Below, in pieces: positions 37,201-44,987 of a stretch of 64,000 bases of DNA; the first letter of the stretch is position 1, and each line of letters begins with the position of its first letter. Location: contig CANRBF010000005.1 of the NCBI GenBank assembly GCA_947628795.1, positions 62,001-126,000 on the forward strand. Direction: 5' to 3'. The notes below the pieces were generated by a model, which was not told where the DNA came from, ran no database searches, and was given only the letters and a program-made list of their open reading frames with translations. Made by a program: the position numbers and the translations under genes. Source of the DNA: an uncultured Monoglobus sp. GTDB lineage: Bacteria; Bacillota; Clostridia; Monoglobales; Monoglobaceae.

Positions 37201-37990
37201 AGGACAGCAGAAGTATAAGAAGCTGCCCGTTTGGATACGCCTCACCAAGACCGGAAAGACGCTCAAAATGGACTATTCGCAGAACGGCACCGAATGGATC
37301 GACGTGGGCACCGAGGAAAACTGCAATATTAACGACACCTATTATCTGGGTGTGTTCGGCGCGTCCAACGAGGAGTTCAAGATCTCGAACTTCACCATGA
37401 GCGATTTCAGCGTCAAAACGCAGGACGGCGCTTTGAGCGATTATGTTGATCTTGCCGGATACGAGTGGGCGGAGCCCGCGATAAGCGGACTGACAGCCCG
37501 CGGCATAGTAAACGGCGACGTGAGCCCCGTGACGGGAGACCGCTACTATTTCCCGGGCGATAACGTGACCCGCGCCGAGTTCGCTAAGATGATTTCGGTT
37601 GCCTCGGGCTTAAAGCTCTCGGAAACGGATGTACCGCATATTTTCACCGATGTTGACGAATACGCTTGGTACGCGCCATATGTCTACACGGCGTACGCGA
37701 ACGGATTGGTGCAGGGCACAAGCGACGTGACATTTGAGCCCGAAAAGCCCATAACCCGCGAGGAAATGGCTGTAATGATAGGCAGGATATTCAGCTCCGG
37801 AACGCAGAATAACGGCATCGAGGACAAATACGCGGACGCCGCCGCTGTTTCGGATTGGGCTTACGGAGATGTCGCCGCGGTGACCGCTCGAGGCATTATG
37901 CAAGGTGACGAAAATAACCGATTTGATCCGCAGAATTTTGCCGATAGAGCCGAAGCGGCGCAGGTAATTTACAATTTTGTAACAAAATAG
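34214..37990 (+). CDS. S-layer-anchored PL1-family pectate lyase
   Basis: 1258 residues. Signal peptide 1 to about 28 (LVPAAFAAEA). The PL1 domain starts AFPGAEGGG at residue 53, with TIAGQTAPGDGI, IDHCSTSWSTDE and a DTDGDGMPDEYED calcium-type end. An Ig-like segment and two laminin-G-like domains (SYMYKEADANAVLSTKI; MMYKQLTGDFEASFKV) follow. Three SLH repeats (about 1077-1258; YYFPGDNVTRAEFAKMI, FEPEKPITREEMAVMIG, NRFDPQNFADRAEAAQVI) should hold the enzyme to the cell wall. It is thus the only visibly surface-bound pectinase here. Cotranscribed with the upstream paralogue. Confidence 0.9.
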   Translation: MRKNFKRVSSIIIALAMVLTLVPAAFAAEAGLPENDTAPIVSPEQAKADNVTAFPGAEGGGKYTTGGRGGEVYHVTNLNDDGPGSLREGVSKPNRTIVFDVGGTIHLKSDLRLENPNITIAGQTAPGDGICLGDYNLMIYTDNVIVRYIRVRPGDISQTENDAIFARYYKDIIIDHCSTSWSTDETMSLYGVANTTVQWCYITESLTLARHAKGRHGYGGIWGGYNTTYHHNLVATHTSRLPRYHGVKDSHPDYKISDTDALSSNDEVNNVIYNWGFNNGYGGGGVTLNFMNNYYKSGPITNKDVLDRIWNPGGTTMYCAGNVLEGNEEVTNDNMKGIDVDDSGDETVFLDAPTYENGLIPLDNIDTAEEAYEKVLASAGATIPRRDGYDARITNDVKNGTGRSINNEAEVGGWPELNSGEAKPDTDGDGMPDEYEDSHNLDKNDPKDGNTMGENGRTFLENYLNSIVENAAAPANPDVDLNIENNAIYNYGETINMKAEASGKEGRTISEVRFYRNDELLYTDDSAPYEYSYSGAPEGISFMSAKAVDSAGESTTSDIKVINVNYTEAPGDWNTMDIGQATMPGSYSLHDGVYTVKSSGLIGAGNEFNVMDGDEGTDAFSYMYKEADANAVLSTKIDSVSKFNNNCVSGIMFRDELTPTSDFVMVNYEHEKGGAGLSFKYRIGGKMTKNFIVLSELPRYIKLVKIGNTFTGYHSINGIDWEYFDSAELPMSGTNYGGIAQDGNKETNQISTYAWGKFTDLDLENYGENKLPDIEMRTGTAGEQNGVNPSTLLWQDKSQFSAGDRIDLKIASSELETASKLEIYLDGELYNSSDAVYEHESVTIDTPGNHYITAVIYDADGAKNSATQNVGVSNVSGGWQTSEIHYPKDIQASGTTIRHGAFDLEGSTLRITGTGFGIEGVENEEYPMMYKQLTGDFEASFKVDEQTLADYDHMGFVVKNSLDPQEDGTSYAAYHEIYYGEMFRKTSEYGKKYDLIGQQKYKKLPVWIRLTKTGKTLKMDYSQNGTEWIDVGTEENCNINDTYYLGVFGASNEEFKISNFTMSDFSVKTQDGALSDYVDLAGYEWAEPAISGLTARGIVNGDVSPVTGDRYYFPGDNVTRAEFAKMISVASGLKLSETDVPHIFTDVDEYAWYAPYVYTAYANGLVQGTSDVTFEPEKPITREEMAVMIGRIFSSGTQNNGIEDKYADAAAVSDWAYGDVAAVTARGIMQGDENNRFDPQNFADRAEAAQVIYNFVTK

Positions 37991-38104
37991 GTGCAAATTT
38001 AATAAGAAAACCTTATGATTTTTATGTAAAAAGCACAAAAAATAAGGAAAATATATACTGATTAAGGTTTTATTGTGATTTTTGCAAAATACATAGATTT
38101 TTTC

Positions 38105-38133
38105 TTGATTTTTTTGTGCAAATCTTATATAAT
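38105..38133 (+). promoter_or_regulatory. Promoter of the oligosaccharide ABC operon
   Basis: TTGATT (38105-38110), 17-base spacer, TATAAT (38128-38133) within an AT-rich gap of 206 bp. Further upstream AAAACCTTA and TAAGGTTTT form a spaced inverted repeat that may be a regulator site. Confidence 0.7.
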
Positions 38134-38196
38134 ATATACATCAAAATAATTAGGGCACCCTAGCCCAAAAATACTATAGTAGGGGAGGAAAACGCT

Positions 38197-39195
38197 TTGA
38201 GTAATCAAACAAAAAAGGAAAGCAGGGGCATCGTTGGATACTTCAAGAACGAGTTCTCGAAGTTCAGCAGAGGCAAATTCTTGATGATCCTCATGATCCC
38301 CGGTGTTGTATTCTTTTTACTGTTCCACTACTGGCCGTTCTACGGACTGCTGGCGGCGTTTAAAGATTACAAACCCAAACTCGGTATCCTGGGAAGTCCC
38401 TGGGCCGATCAACACGGATTGGCGGAGTTCATCAGATTCTTCACCATTCCCGACGTATGGAACTACATTTGGAACACCATAGCGCTGAGTATTCTGCATA
38501 TTCTGTGGCTGTTCCCGTTGGCTATCCTGCTGGCGCTGTTCATCAACGAGCTGAGATCGCAGAAATTCAAGAAGATCGTTCAGACGGTTTCTTATCTGCC
38601 TCACTTCGTATCAGTTGCGGCTGTCTGCGGTATGCTGACACTGTTCTTATCCTCACAGCAAACTTCCGCCGACGCGGGCAGCTACGCTAACGAGGGTATC
38701 ATCAACATGATGCTGCTGAAACTCGGTCTTATCAAGCAGGGTATTCCGTTCCTCGACAGAGCCAATTGGTTCAGAACGGTGTACATCGCATCCGATGTTT
38801 GGCAGAGCATAGGCTGGAGCGCCATTGTTTATATCGCCGCTCTGTCCGCTGTTGACCAGGAGCTCTACGAGGCCGCCACTATCGACGGCGCGAGCAGAGT
38901 TCAGAAAATGTGGCACATTTCTGTTCAGCTGATCAGACCCACAATCGTTATTCTGCTGGTTATGCAGATAGGTAAGATCATGTCCCTGGGCGCCGACAAA
39001 GCCCTGCTTCTGCAGCGTCCCGCGACATACAAGAAGTCACAGATCTTGAGTACATACATTTACAATCAGGGTCTTACGCAAGGTGAGCTGTCGTTCTCGA
39101 CCGCGGTTGGTTTGTTCAACTCGATAATCAATATTATCCTCGTTGTAGTTGCCAACTTCATTTCGAACAAGCTTACCGACACAGGATTATGGTAA
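38197..39195 (+). CDS. ABC transporter permease, LplB/YteP-like
   Basis: 332 residues from a TTG start 8 bases after GGGGAGG; no ATG is suitable. Six membrane helices; the EAA loop that contacts the ATPase is YEAATIDGASRVQKMWHI. It forms the channel with the permease 18 bp downstream. The family (with YtcP/LplC) imports oligogalacturonides or rhamnogalacturonan fragments in Bacillota. No ATPase gene follows, so a shared MsmX-like ATPase elsewhere is expected. GGAAAACGCTTTGA at the start codon resembles a catabolite (cre) site, weakly. Confidence 0.92.
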   Translation: MSNQTKKESRGIVGYFKNEFSKFSRGKFLMILMIPGVVFFLLFHYWPFYGLLAAFKDYKPKLGILGSPWADQHGLAEFIRFFTIPDVWNYIWNTIALSILHILWLFPLAILLALFINELRSQKFKKIVQTVSYLPHFVSVAAVCGMLTLFLSSQQTSADAGSYANEGIINMMLLKLGLIKQGIPFLDRANWFRTVYIASDVWQSIGWSAIVYIAALSAVDQELYEAATIDGASRVQKMWHISVQLIRPTIVILLVMQIGKIMSLGADKALLLQRPATYKKSQILSTYIYNQGLTQGELSFSTAVGLFNSIINIILVVVANFISNKLTDTGLW

Positions 39196-39213
39196 GAGAG
39201 GGGGATAACATAA

Positions 39214-40107
39214 ATGGTAAAAGATAATTCATTGTCATCAATCATTCTGGATATAGTAATATACGTATTCCTGATTTTGCTCATGATCGTTATCCTGTAT
39301 CCGATTGTATACATCTTCTCGGTTTCGCTGTCCAGTTCCGCCGCGTTTGACGCCGGTGAAGTTTGGCTCTGGCCGGTACAGCCCAACCTTGAGGCGTATA
39401 AAGAGATCGTAACGGGCAAGACGGTTCCCATGTCGTTCCTGCAGGCGGTTATCAACACGATACTCTACACGGTATTGTCGTTGGCGTTCACCACAACGCT
39501 GGCTTATCCGCTTTCGAGAGCGAAAGAGAGAGTTCCGTTCCACGGCCTTATCACAAAGCTTGTTGTTTTCACGATGTTCTTCTCGGCAGGTATGATTCCT
39601 GTATACTTGATTGTCCAGAAGATGCACCTTTTAAACACAAGATGGGCTCTTATCCTGCCGGCGGTTATTTCGACCTACAACCTGGTCGTAATGCGTTCGT
39701 TCTTCGAGGGTGTTCCGGTAGAGCTTGAGGAAGCCGCATTTATCGACGGCGCCAACGAGCTGACGATCTTCTACAAGATCATTCTTCCGCTGTCAAAAGC
39801 GGCTCTGGCTACGGTTGGTCTGTTCTACGGCGTATACATGTGGAACCAGTGGTTCAGCGCTATGCTGTATCTGAGCGACCGCGTTAAGAACCTCTATCCT
39901 CTGCAGTACATCATCAGACAGATCGTTATGGAGAACCAGCTGGCCGCCGAGGCTGCCGCAGCCGGCGAGCTGACAACGGTTCAGGTAAGCACCGCTTCGC
40001 TGAAATATGCTACGCTGTTTATCTCGATCGTTCCCATGCTGTGCGTATATCCGTTCATCCAGAAGTACTTCGTAAAGGGAGTTATGGTAGGTTCCGTAAA
40101 GGGTTAA
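39214..40107 (+). CDS. ABC transporter permease, LplC/YtcP-like
   Basis: 297 residues, six membrane helices. The EAA loop is LEEAAFIDGANELTIFYKI. It is the second channel subunit of the sugar importer, 18 bp after its partner and 51 bp before the binding protein. AGAGGGGG precedes the ATG. Confidence 0.92.
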   Translation: MVKDNSLSSIILDIVIYVFLILLMIVILYPIVYIFSVSLSSSAAFDAGEVWLWPVQPNLEAYKEIVTGKTVPMSFLQAVINTILYTVLSLAFTTTLAYPLSRAKERVPFHGLITKLVVFTMFFSAGMIPVYLIVQKMHLLNTRWALILPAVISTYNLVVMRSFFEGVPVELEEAAFIDGANELTIFYKIILPLSKAALATVGLFYGVYMWNQWFSAMLYLSDRVKNLYPLQYIIRQIVMENQLAAEAAAAGELTTVQVSTASLKYATLFISIVPMLCVYPFIQKYFVKGVMVGSVKG

Positions 40108-40158
40108 TATTCATTAACTTGTTTGGCAAACTATCAATAATATAAGGAGGAAATTTAG

Positions 40159-41928
40159 ATGAAATTAAAGAAAATAGTTGCTCTGGCAACATCTGCCGTT
40201 ATGGCGGTATCGCTTCTCGCCTCCTGCGGATCGAGTTCTACTCAGGGACATATCGAGCAGGACGGCAAGACAATTTACACATACTACCTCAATATGTATA
40301 CCCAGGACAGCAAGGGTTACGCGGAGGGCCAGGACACAAACTTCGCTCAGCTTATCAGAGAGAAGTTCAATGTTCAGCTTGAGTATGACAGGATCCCCAG
40401 AGGTGACTGGGAGACCAAGACAAACCTGTCCTACGCCGTTGGCAACGAGGCTGACGTAACGACGGGCGGCAAGGAGCCCCAGTATAAGAAGTGGGCTTCG
40501 GAAGATTATTTGGCACCCATTCCTCAGGAAGCTTACACCGGCGACGACTGTATCTTAAAGGATTGGAAAGCTCTCTGGAGCGAGGAAGACTTTAAGGACG
40601 TTCTGGCTCTGGCTAAGAGCTCCGACGGTGAGCTTTACTACCTCCCCACACTGAGACAGGAAAAGGCTCAGATGTGCTGGGACTACAGAAAAGACATATT
40701 TGATCAGCTGGGCATCACCGAGTTCCCCAAGACTGTTGACGAACTCTATGACGTATGCGCGAAGCTGAAGGCGGCTTATCCCGACAAGATCATCATCTCT
40801 TGTAACGGTATGGGCACCACATCTCCCGGTTCGGCTATCACGGGCTTCTTCCAGGCTTACTGGATCCCCGAGCTTATCCTGACTCAACATTCATATGTTG
40901 ATCCGGTAACGGGCGAGTATGTGCCTTACGCTCTCACGACCGACGCGGCTCGCGAGATGTACAAGACCATTAAGAGATTTAACGACGCAGGCTTTATCGA
41001 CAAGGAAATCTTCTCAATAGATAAGGATACTTTCTCGTCAAGACTTGCTCAGGACAACTGCTTTATCACATACAACTATGTATACAACATTGACGACTTC
41101 AACAAGAAGACCAAGGGAACAAACGCCGACAAGACATCTAACTGGACTTGGACAGCCAACATGATAACGGCTTATCCCGAAAAGGGCACGATCTATAAGA
41201 GAGACCCGCTGTACTCCAACTGGGGCCCCGCGTTCAGCGAAGGCATCGAGGAGGATATGGACAGATATAACGCTCTTCTTGAGATGTTTAACTGGTTCGC
41301 CACTGAGGAAGGCCAGCTCTACAATACTTTCGGCGTAAAAGAGACTGACCCCGAGGAGATCAAGGCGGGCGTTGCACCCGGCAACTTCAGCTATTCAATG
41401 GTTGACGGTGAGCCCAAGTACAATCCCGGCTGGTATGATGAGAGTAATCCCGAGACCGATCAGGATAAGGATAAGAGACTCACGACCGAGTACGGTTCAA
41501 TGGGTTCGCAGTTCGCGAAAGAGCAGCACATGTTCGACAACATCCGCGGTAAGGAAGTTGAAGCTCTGTATAACGCATTCCAGGCTCAGCCCAACTACTA
41601 CTACTTCGATCAGATCCCGATGAGATATGATGAGGATGAGGAGCAGAGATTCGCTGACCTCGAGATCGCTCTTAACGCTAAGAGAGACGAGTATATCCAG
41701 AGATTCTTCACCGGCGATGTAGACCCCAACAACGACGCTGATTGGAACATGTACATCTCCGACATGAACAAGGTTGGCCTGCAGGAGTTCATCGAGCTGC
41801 AGACAACGGTTTATGAGAGAACCAAGGAAGCTATCGAGAAGGAAGAAGCCGAGATGGCAGCAGCCGAGGGAAAAGACAGCGGCGAGGAATCTCCCGCTGA
41901 GGCTTCGGAGGCACCTGCCGCCGAGTAA
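40159..41928 (+). CDS. Extracellular solute-binding lipoprotein of the ABC importer
   Basis: 589 residues. Signal peptide with lipobox LLASC (Cys23), so it is lipid-anchored outside. The large LplA-like fold (TIYTYYLNMYTQDS, VGNEADVTTGG) is typical of binding proteins for big oligosaccharides. It ends in an unusual acidic, Ala/Glu/Ser-rich tail of about 35 residues. Given GH28, GH43 and the uronate genes next to it, the ligand is probably an oligogalacturonide. AAGGAGG precedes the ATG and a strong terminator follows. Confidence 0.9.
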   Translation: MKLKKIVALATSAVMAVSLLASCGSSSTQGHIEQDGKTIYTYYLNMYTQDSKGYAEGQDTNFAQLIREKFNVQLEYDRIPRGDWETKTNLSYAVGNEADVTTGGKEPQYKKWASEDYLAPIPQEAYTGDDCILKDWKALWSEEDFKDVLALAKSSDGELYYLPTLRQEKAQMCWDYRKDIFDQLGITEFPKTVDELYDVCAKLKAAYPDKIIISCNGMGTTSPGSAITGFFQAYWIPELILTQHSYVDPVTGEYVPYALTTDAAREMYKTIKRFNDAGFIDKEIFSIDKDTFSSRLAQDNCFITYNYVYNIDDFNKKTKGTNADKTSNWTWTANMITAYPEKGTIYKRDPLYSNWGPAFSEGIEEDMDRYNALLEMFNWFATEEGQLYNTFGVKETDPEEIKAGVAPGNFSYSMVDGEPKYNPGWYDESNPETDQDKDKRLTTEYGSMGSQFAKEQHMFDNIRGKEVEALYNAFQAQPNYYYFDQIPMRYDEDEEQRFADLEIALNAKRDEYIQRFFTGDVDPNNDADWNMYISDMNKVGLQEFIELQTTVYERTKEAIEKEEAEMAAAEGKDSGEESPAEASEAPAAE

Positions 41929-41959
41929 TCGGTCATCTTCGAATTTAATCAAAGTCAAT

Positions 41960-41991
41960 AACGGCTGCCGTTTATCGGCAGCCGTTTTTTA
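41960..41991 (+). terminator. Terminator of the ABC operon
   Basis: AACGGCTGCCG/CGGCAGCCGTT stem with a 5-base loop, then T6. Confidence 0.9.
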
Positions 41992-42023
41992 TAAATATTA
42001 TCACAATATTTCCCGTTTAGGGA

Positions 42024-42052
42024 TTGACTTTATTTGGCTAAAGATATATAAT
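42024..42052 (+). promoter_or_regulatory. Promoter of GH28-uxaB-uxaA
   Basis: TTGACT (42024-42029), 17-base spacer, TATAAT (42047-42052). Confidence 0.8.
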
Positions 42053-42097
42053 AGTTTTGAATAATAAATTTTATTTTTACATTTACGGAGGTTAACT

Positions 42098-43579
42098 ATG
42101 GGCACATTATCATCTGTTCTTGACGTTACCGAATACGGCGTAATCGGTGACGGAAAAACCAACAATACAAAAGCGATCGCGGGCGTTATCGCAAAGCTTA
42201 AGGAGTTGGGCGGCGGAACATTATACTTCCCTCCCGGAGAGTATGTGACCGGCTCGATCATGCTCGGCGACTTCATGACCCTGTATCTTGAGGGCGGCGC
42301 GGTTATCCTGGGCAGCGAGAATCCCGACGACTATCCCATGCTCACAAATAAGGAGATCGAGGGCTACAACAGAGGCGGACACGCCGGTCTGGTTTGTGCC
42401 GTTAAGGCAAAGCGCGTTACGGTAACCGGCCGCGGAATTATTGACGGCAGAGGCTACTACTGGTGGGATGATCCCGAGAACCAGCACAGACCCAGAGCGT
42501 TCCAGCCCATTCTTTGCAACAATGTCCGCCTTGAGGGCATAACGATCAGAAATTCGGCTATGTGGACGGTTCACCCCATCTGCTGCCTGAACGTTGTTAT
42601 CGACGGAATTTCCGTAAGAAATCCCGCCGACTCGCCCAACACAGACGGCATCAACCCCGAGAGCTGCCGCAACGTGCGTATTTCCAACTGCTCGATCACG
42701 GTCGGTGACGACTGCGTAACGCTCAAATCGGGCACCGAGGATGATGATCTCCAGAAGCAGCATGCCTGCGAGAATATCACCATAACCAACTGCACAATGA
42801 ACGACGGCCACGGCGGCGTTGTTATCGGCAGTGAGATGTCGGGCGGAGTAAGAAACGTTACGATCTCTAACTGCGTGTTCAACGGCACAGACAGAGGTAT
42901 CAGGATCAAGACGCGCCGCAAGAGAGGCGGATTTGTTAAGGACGTCAGGATCGACAATATCATCATGTATGATGTGTTCTCGCCTCTGACCATAAACGGA
43001 TATTATCAGTGCGGCGGCACAGACCCCAACGATGAGGAGCTGTTCAGTCTGAAGGCCAGACCGGTCGAGGACAACACGCCCGTATTTAAAAACATCTACA
43101 TAAGCAACGTGACGGCCCGCGAGGTAAAGTGCGCGGCGGGATATATCTACGGTCTGCCCGAGATGCCCGTCAAGGGTCTGCATATCGACAACTTTGTCTG
43201 CACTATGACAAAGGGCGAGCACAACGTTGCCAGCGAGCCCATCATGGCGTGGCACGTTAAGCCCGTAAGCCACTACGGCTTCTACTGCGCAAACATGAAG
43301 GATGTTTGCTTCAACAACATTCACATCACGGCCGAGCAGTCGCCCTCGATCATGATCGAGCAGTCCGACTCGGTAAAGATCAGCGGCATGACCTCGCCCG
43401 GAGACAACACAGCGGTGCGCATCAGAAAGTCGACCGACATTCTGCTCAGCAATTCGCTGATCTCGCCCACGGCCGAAACATTCCTTGAGGTAGACGAGGA
43501 ATCCAAAAAATCCCTTGCGATCAACGGCGTTGCCGTCACCGACAAGGAGAGACAGACAGTAATGACAATTATTGATTAA
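42098..43579 (+). CDS. GH28 polygalacturonase-like glycoside hydrolase, cytoplasmic
   Basis: 493 residues, right-handed beta-helix. All GH28 signatures are visible: NTDGIN (about 181), VGDDCV (paired Asp, about 203), DGHGGVVIGSE (about 237) and RGIRIKT (about 267). There is no signal peptide, so it works inside on imported oligogalacturonides, probably as an exo-enzyme releasing galacturonate (or on rhamnogalacturonan ends). uxaB begins 18 bp later, which places the released sugar directly into catabolism. CGGAGG lies before the ATG. Confidence 0.93.
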   Translation: MGTLSSVLDVTEYGVIGDGKTNNTKAIAGVIAKLKELGGGTLYFPPGEYVTGSIMLGDFMTLYLEGGAVILGSENPDDYPMLTNKEIEGYNRGGHAGLVCAVKAKRVTVTGRGIIDGRGYYWWDDPENQHRPRAFQPILCNNVRLEGITIRNSAMWTVHPICCLNVVIDGISVRNPADSPNTDGINPESCRNVRISNCSITVGDDCVTLKSGTEDDDLQKQHACENITITNCTMNDGHGGVVIGSEMSGGVRNVTISNCVFNGTDRGIRIKTRRKRGGFVKDVRIDNIIMYDVFSPLTINGYYQCGGTDPNDEELFSLKARPVEDNTPVFKNIYISNVTAREVKCAAGYIYGLPEMPVKGLHIDNFVCTMTKGEHNVASEPIMAWHVKPVSHYGFYCANMKDVCFNNIHITAEQSPSIMIEQSDSVKISGMTSPGDNTAVRIRKSTDILLSNSLISPTAETFLEVDEESKKSLAINGVAVTDKERQTVMTIID

Positions 43580-43597
43580 TAAATAGGAGGGTTTAAA

Positions 43598-44971
43598 ATG
43601 GAAAGGTTAAAAAGAAAAGAGCAATGTCAGCTTAAAGAGCGGTTCCTGCAGTTCGGTGAGGGCAACTTCCTCCGCGGATTTGTGGATTGGATGATCGACC
43701 GCCTGAACAAAGAAAACGGCTATGACGGCGGAGTGGTTGTGGTTCAGCCCGTGAACGTGGGTCCCGTTGTGAAGTTCCTCAATGAGCAGGACGGACTCTA
43801 CACTCTGTATCTGCGCGGCCTTTTAAACGGTGAGAAGGTAGAGGAGACAAGAGTCGTTGAGTGTATCACAAGAGGAATCAATCCCTTTGAGGACACCGAC
43901 GCGTTCTACGCCTGCGCCGAGAATCCCGATCTGCGCTACATAATCTCAAACACCACCGAGGCGGGCATAGAGTATAAGCCCGATCAGGATCCGAACGATT
44001 TTGAGGCGCTCACATTCCCCGGCAAGCTCACAACATTCATGAAAAAGAGATACGACGCGGGTCTGCCCGGCTTCCTGCTGTTGCCCTGCGAGCTTATCGA
44101 CAAGAACGGTGACGAGCTCAAGAAGTGCATCAAGAAGCATGCCGCGGACTTCGGCTACGGCGACGACTTCATCAAGTGGGTCGACGAGGAGAACTATTTC
44201 ACCAACACTCTGGTTGACAGGATCGTTACCGGATATCCCCGCGACACGGCCGCCGAGATGGAGAAGGAATACGGCTATTTAGACAATGTTATCGACACGG
44301 CCGAGATCTTCCACCTTTGGGTTATCCAGGGCGACAAGAAGTACGCCGAAGAGCTGCCCTTTGACAAACTGGGCATGAACGTTCTGTGGACCGACGACGT
44401 TACGCCTTATAAAAAGAGAAAGGTAAGGATCTTAAACGGCGCTCACACCATGATGGTTCTGGCCGCTCATCTGGCCGGCATCGAGACCGTTAAAGAGGCC
44501 ATGGACGACGAGCTTATCTATAACTTTATGCATAAGGGTCTGTTTGAGGAGATAATCCCCACGCTCGACCTGCCCAAGGACGAGCTTACTCAGTTCGCAA
44601 ACGACGTTATCGAGCGTTTCAAGAACCCCTTTATCAAGCATTATCTGCTGAGCATAGCTCTCAACTCGGTATCAAAGTATCAGGTCAGAGTTCTGCCCTC
44701 CGTGCTTGAGTACATAAAGGCGAACAATAAGGAGCCCGACTGTCTGGTATTCTCGCTGGCCGCGCTGATCGCGTTCTACAGAACCGACGCCGCCAACGAC
44801 AACGCCGACGTTATGGCGTTCATGAAGGACGCTTCGGTTGCCGATATTCTGGCAAAGGCCGAGTATTGGGGACAGGATCTGAGCTTCCTCAAGCCCTCGA
44901 TTGACAAGTATCTCGCCGCGATCGACGAAAAAGGCATCAGAGGCGCGATGCAGGACGTTGTAAACGGCTGA
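43598..44971 (+). CDS. uxaB: Tagaturonate reductase (altronate oxidoreductase)
   Basis: 457 residues of the polyol/mannitol dehydrogenase family. LQFGEGNFLRGFVDWMID is the nucleotide-binding start and KVRILNGAHTMMVLAAHLAG holds the catalytic Lys/Asn/His region typical of UxaB. It reduces tagaturonate to altronate with NADH. Lies between GH28 (18 bp) and uxaA (16 bp) in one operon. AGGAGGG precedes the ATG. Confidence 0.93.
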   Translation: MERLKRKEQCQLKERFLQFGEGNFLRGFVDWMIDRLNKENGYDGGVVVVQPVNVGPVVKFLNEQDGLYTLYLRGLLNGEKVEETRVVECITRGINPFEDTDAFYACAENPDLRYIISNTTEAGIEYKPDQDPNDFEALTFPGKLTTFMKKRYDAGLPGFLLLPCELIDKNGDELKKCIKKHAADFGYGDDFIKWVDEENYFTNTLVDRIVTGYPRDTAAEMEKEYGYLDNVIDTAEIFHLWVIQGDKKYAEELPFDKLGMNVLWTDDVTPYKKRKVRILNGAHTMMVLAAHLAGIETVKEAMDDELIYNFMHKGLFEEIIPTLDLPKDELTQFANDVIERFKNPFIKHYLLSIALNSVSKYQVRVLPSVLEYIKANNKEPDCLVFSLAALIAFYRTDAANDNADVMAFMKDASVADILAKAEYWGQDLSFLKPSIDKYLAAIDEKGIRGAMQDVVNG

Positions 44972-44987
44972 TCGGGAGGGCAAAGAC

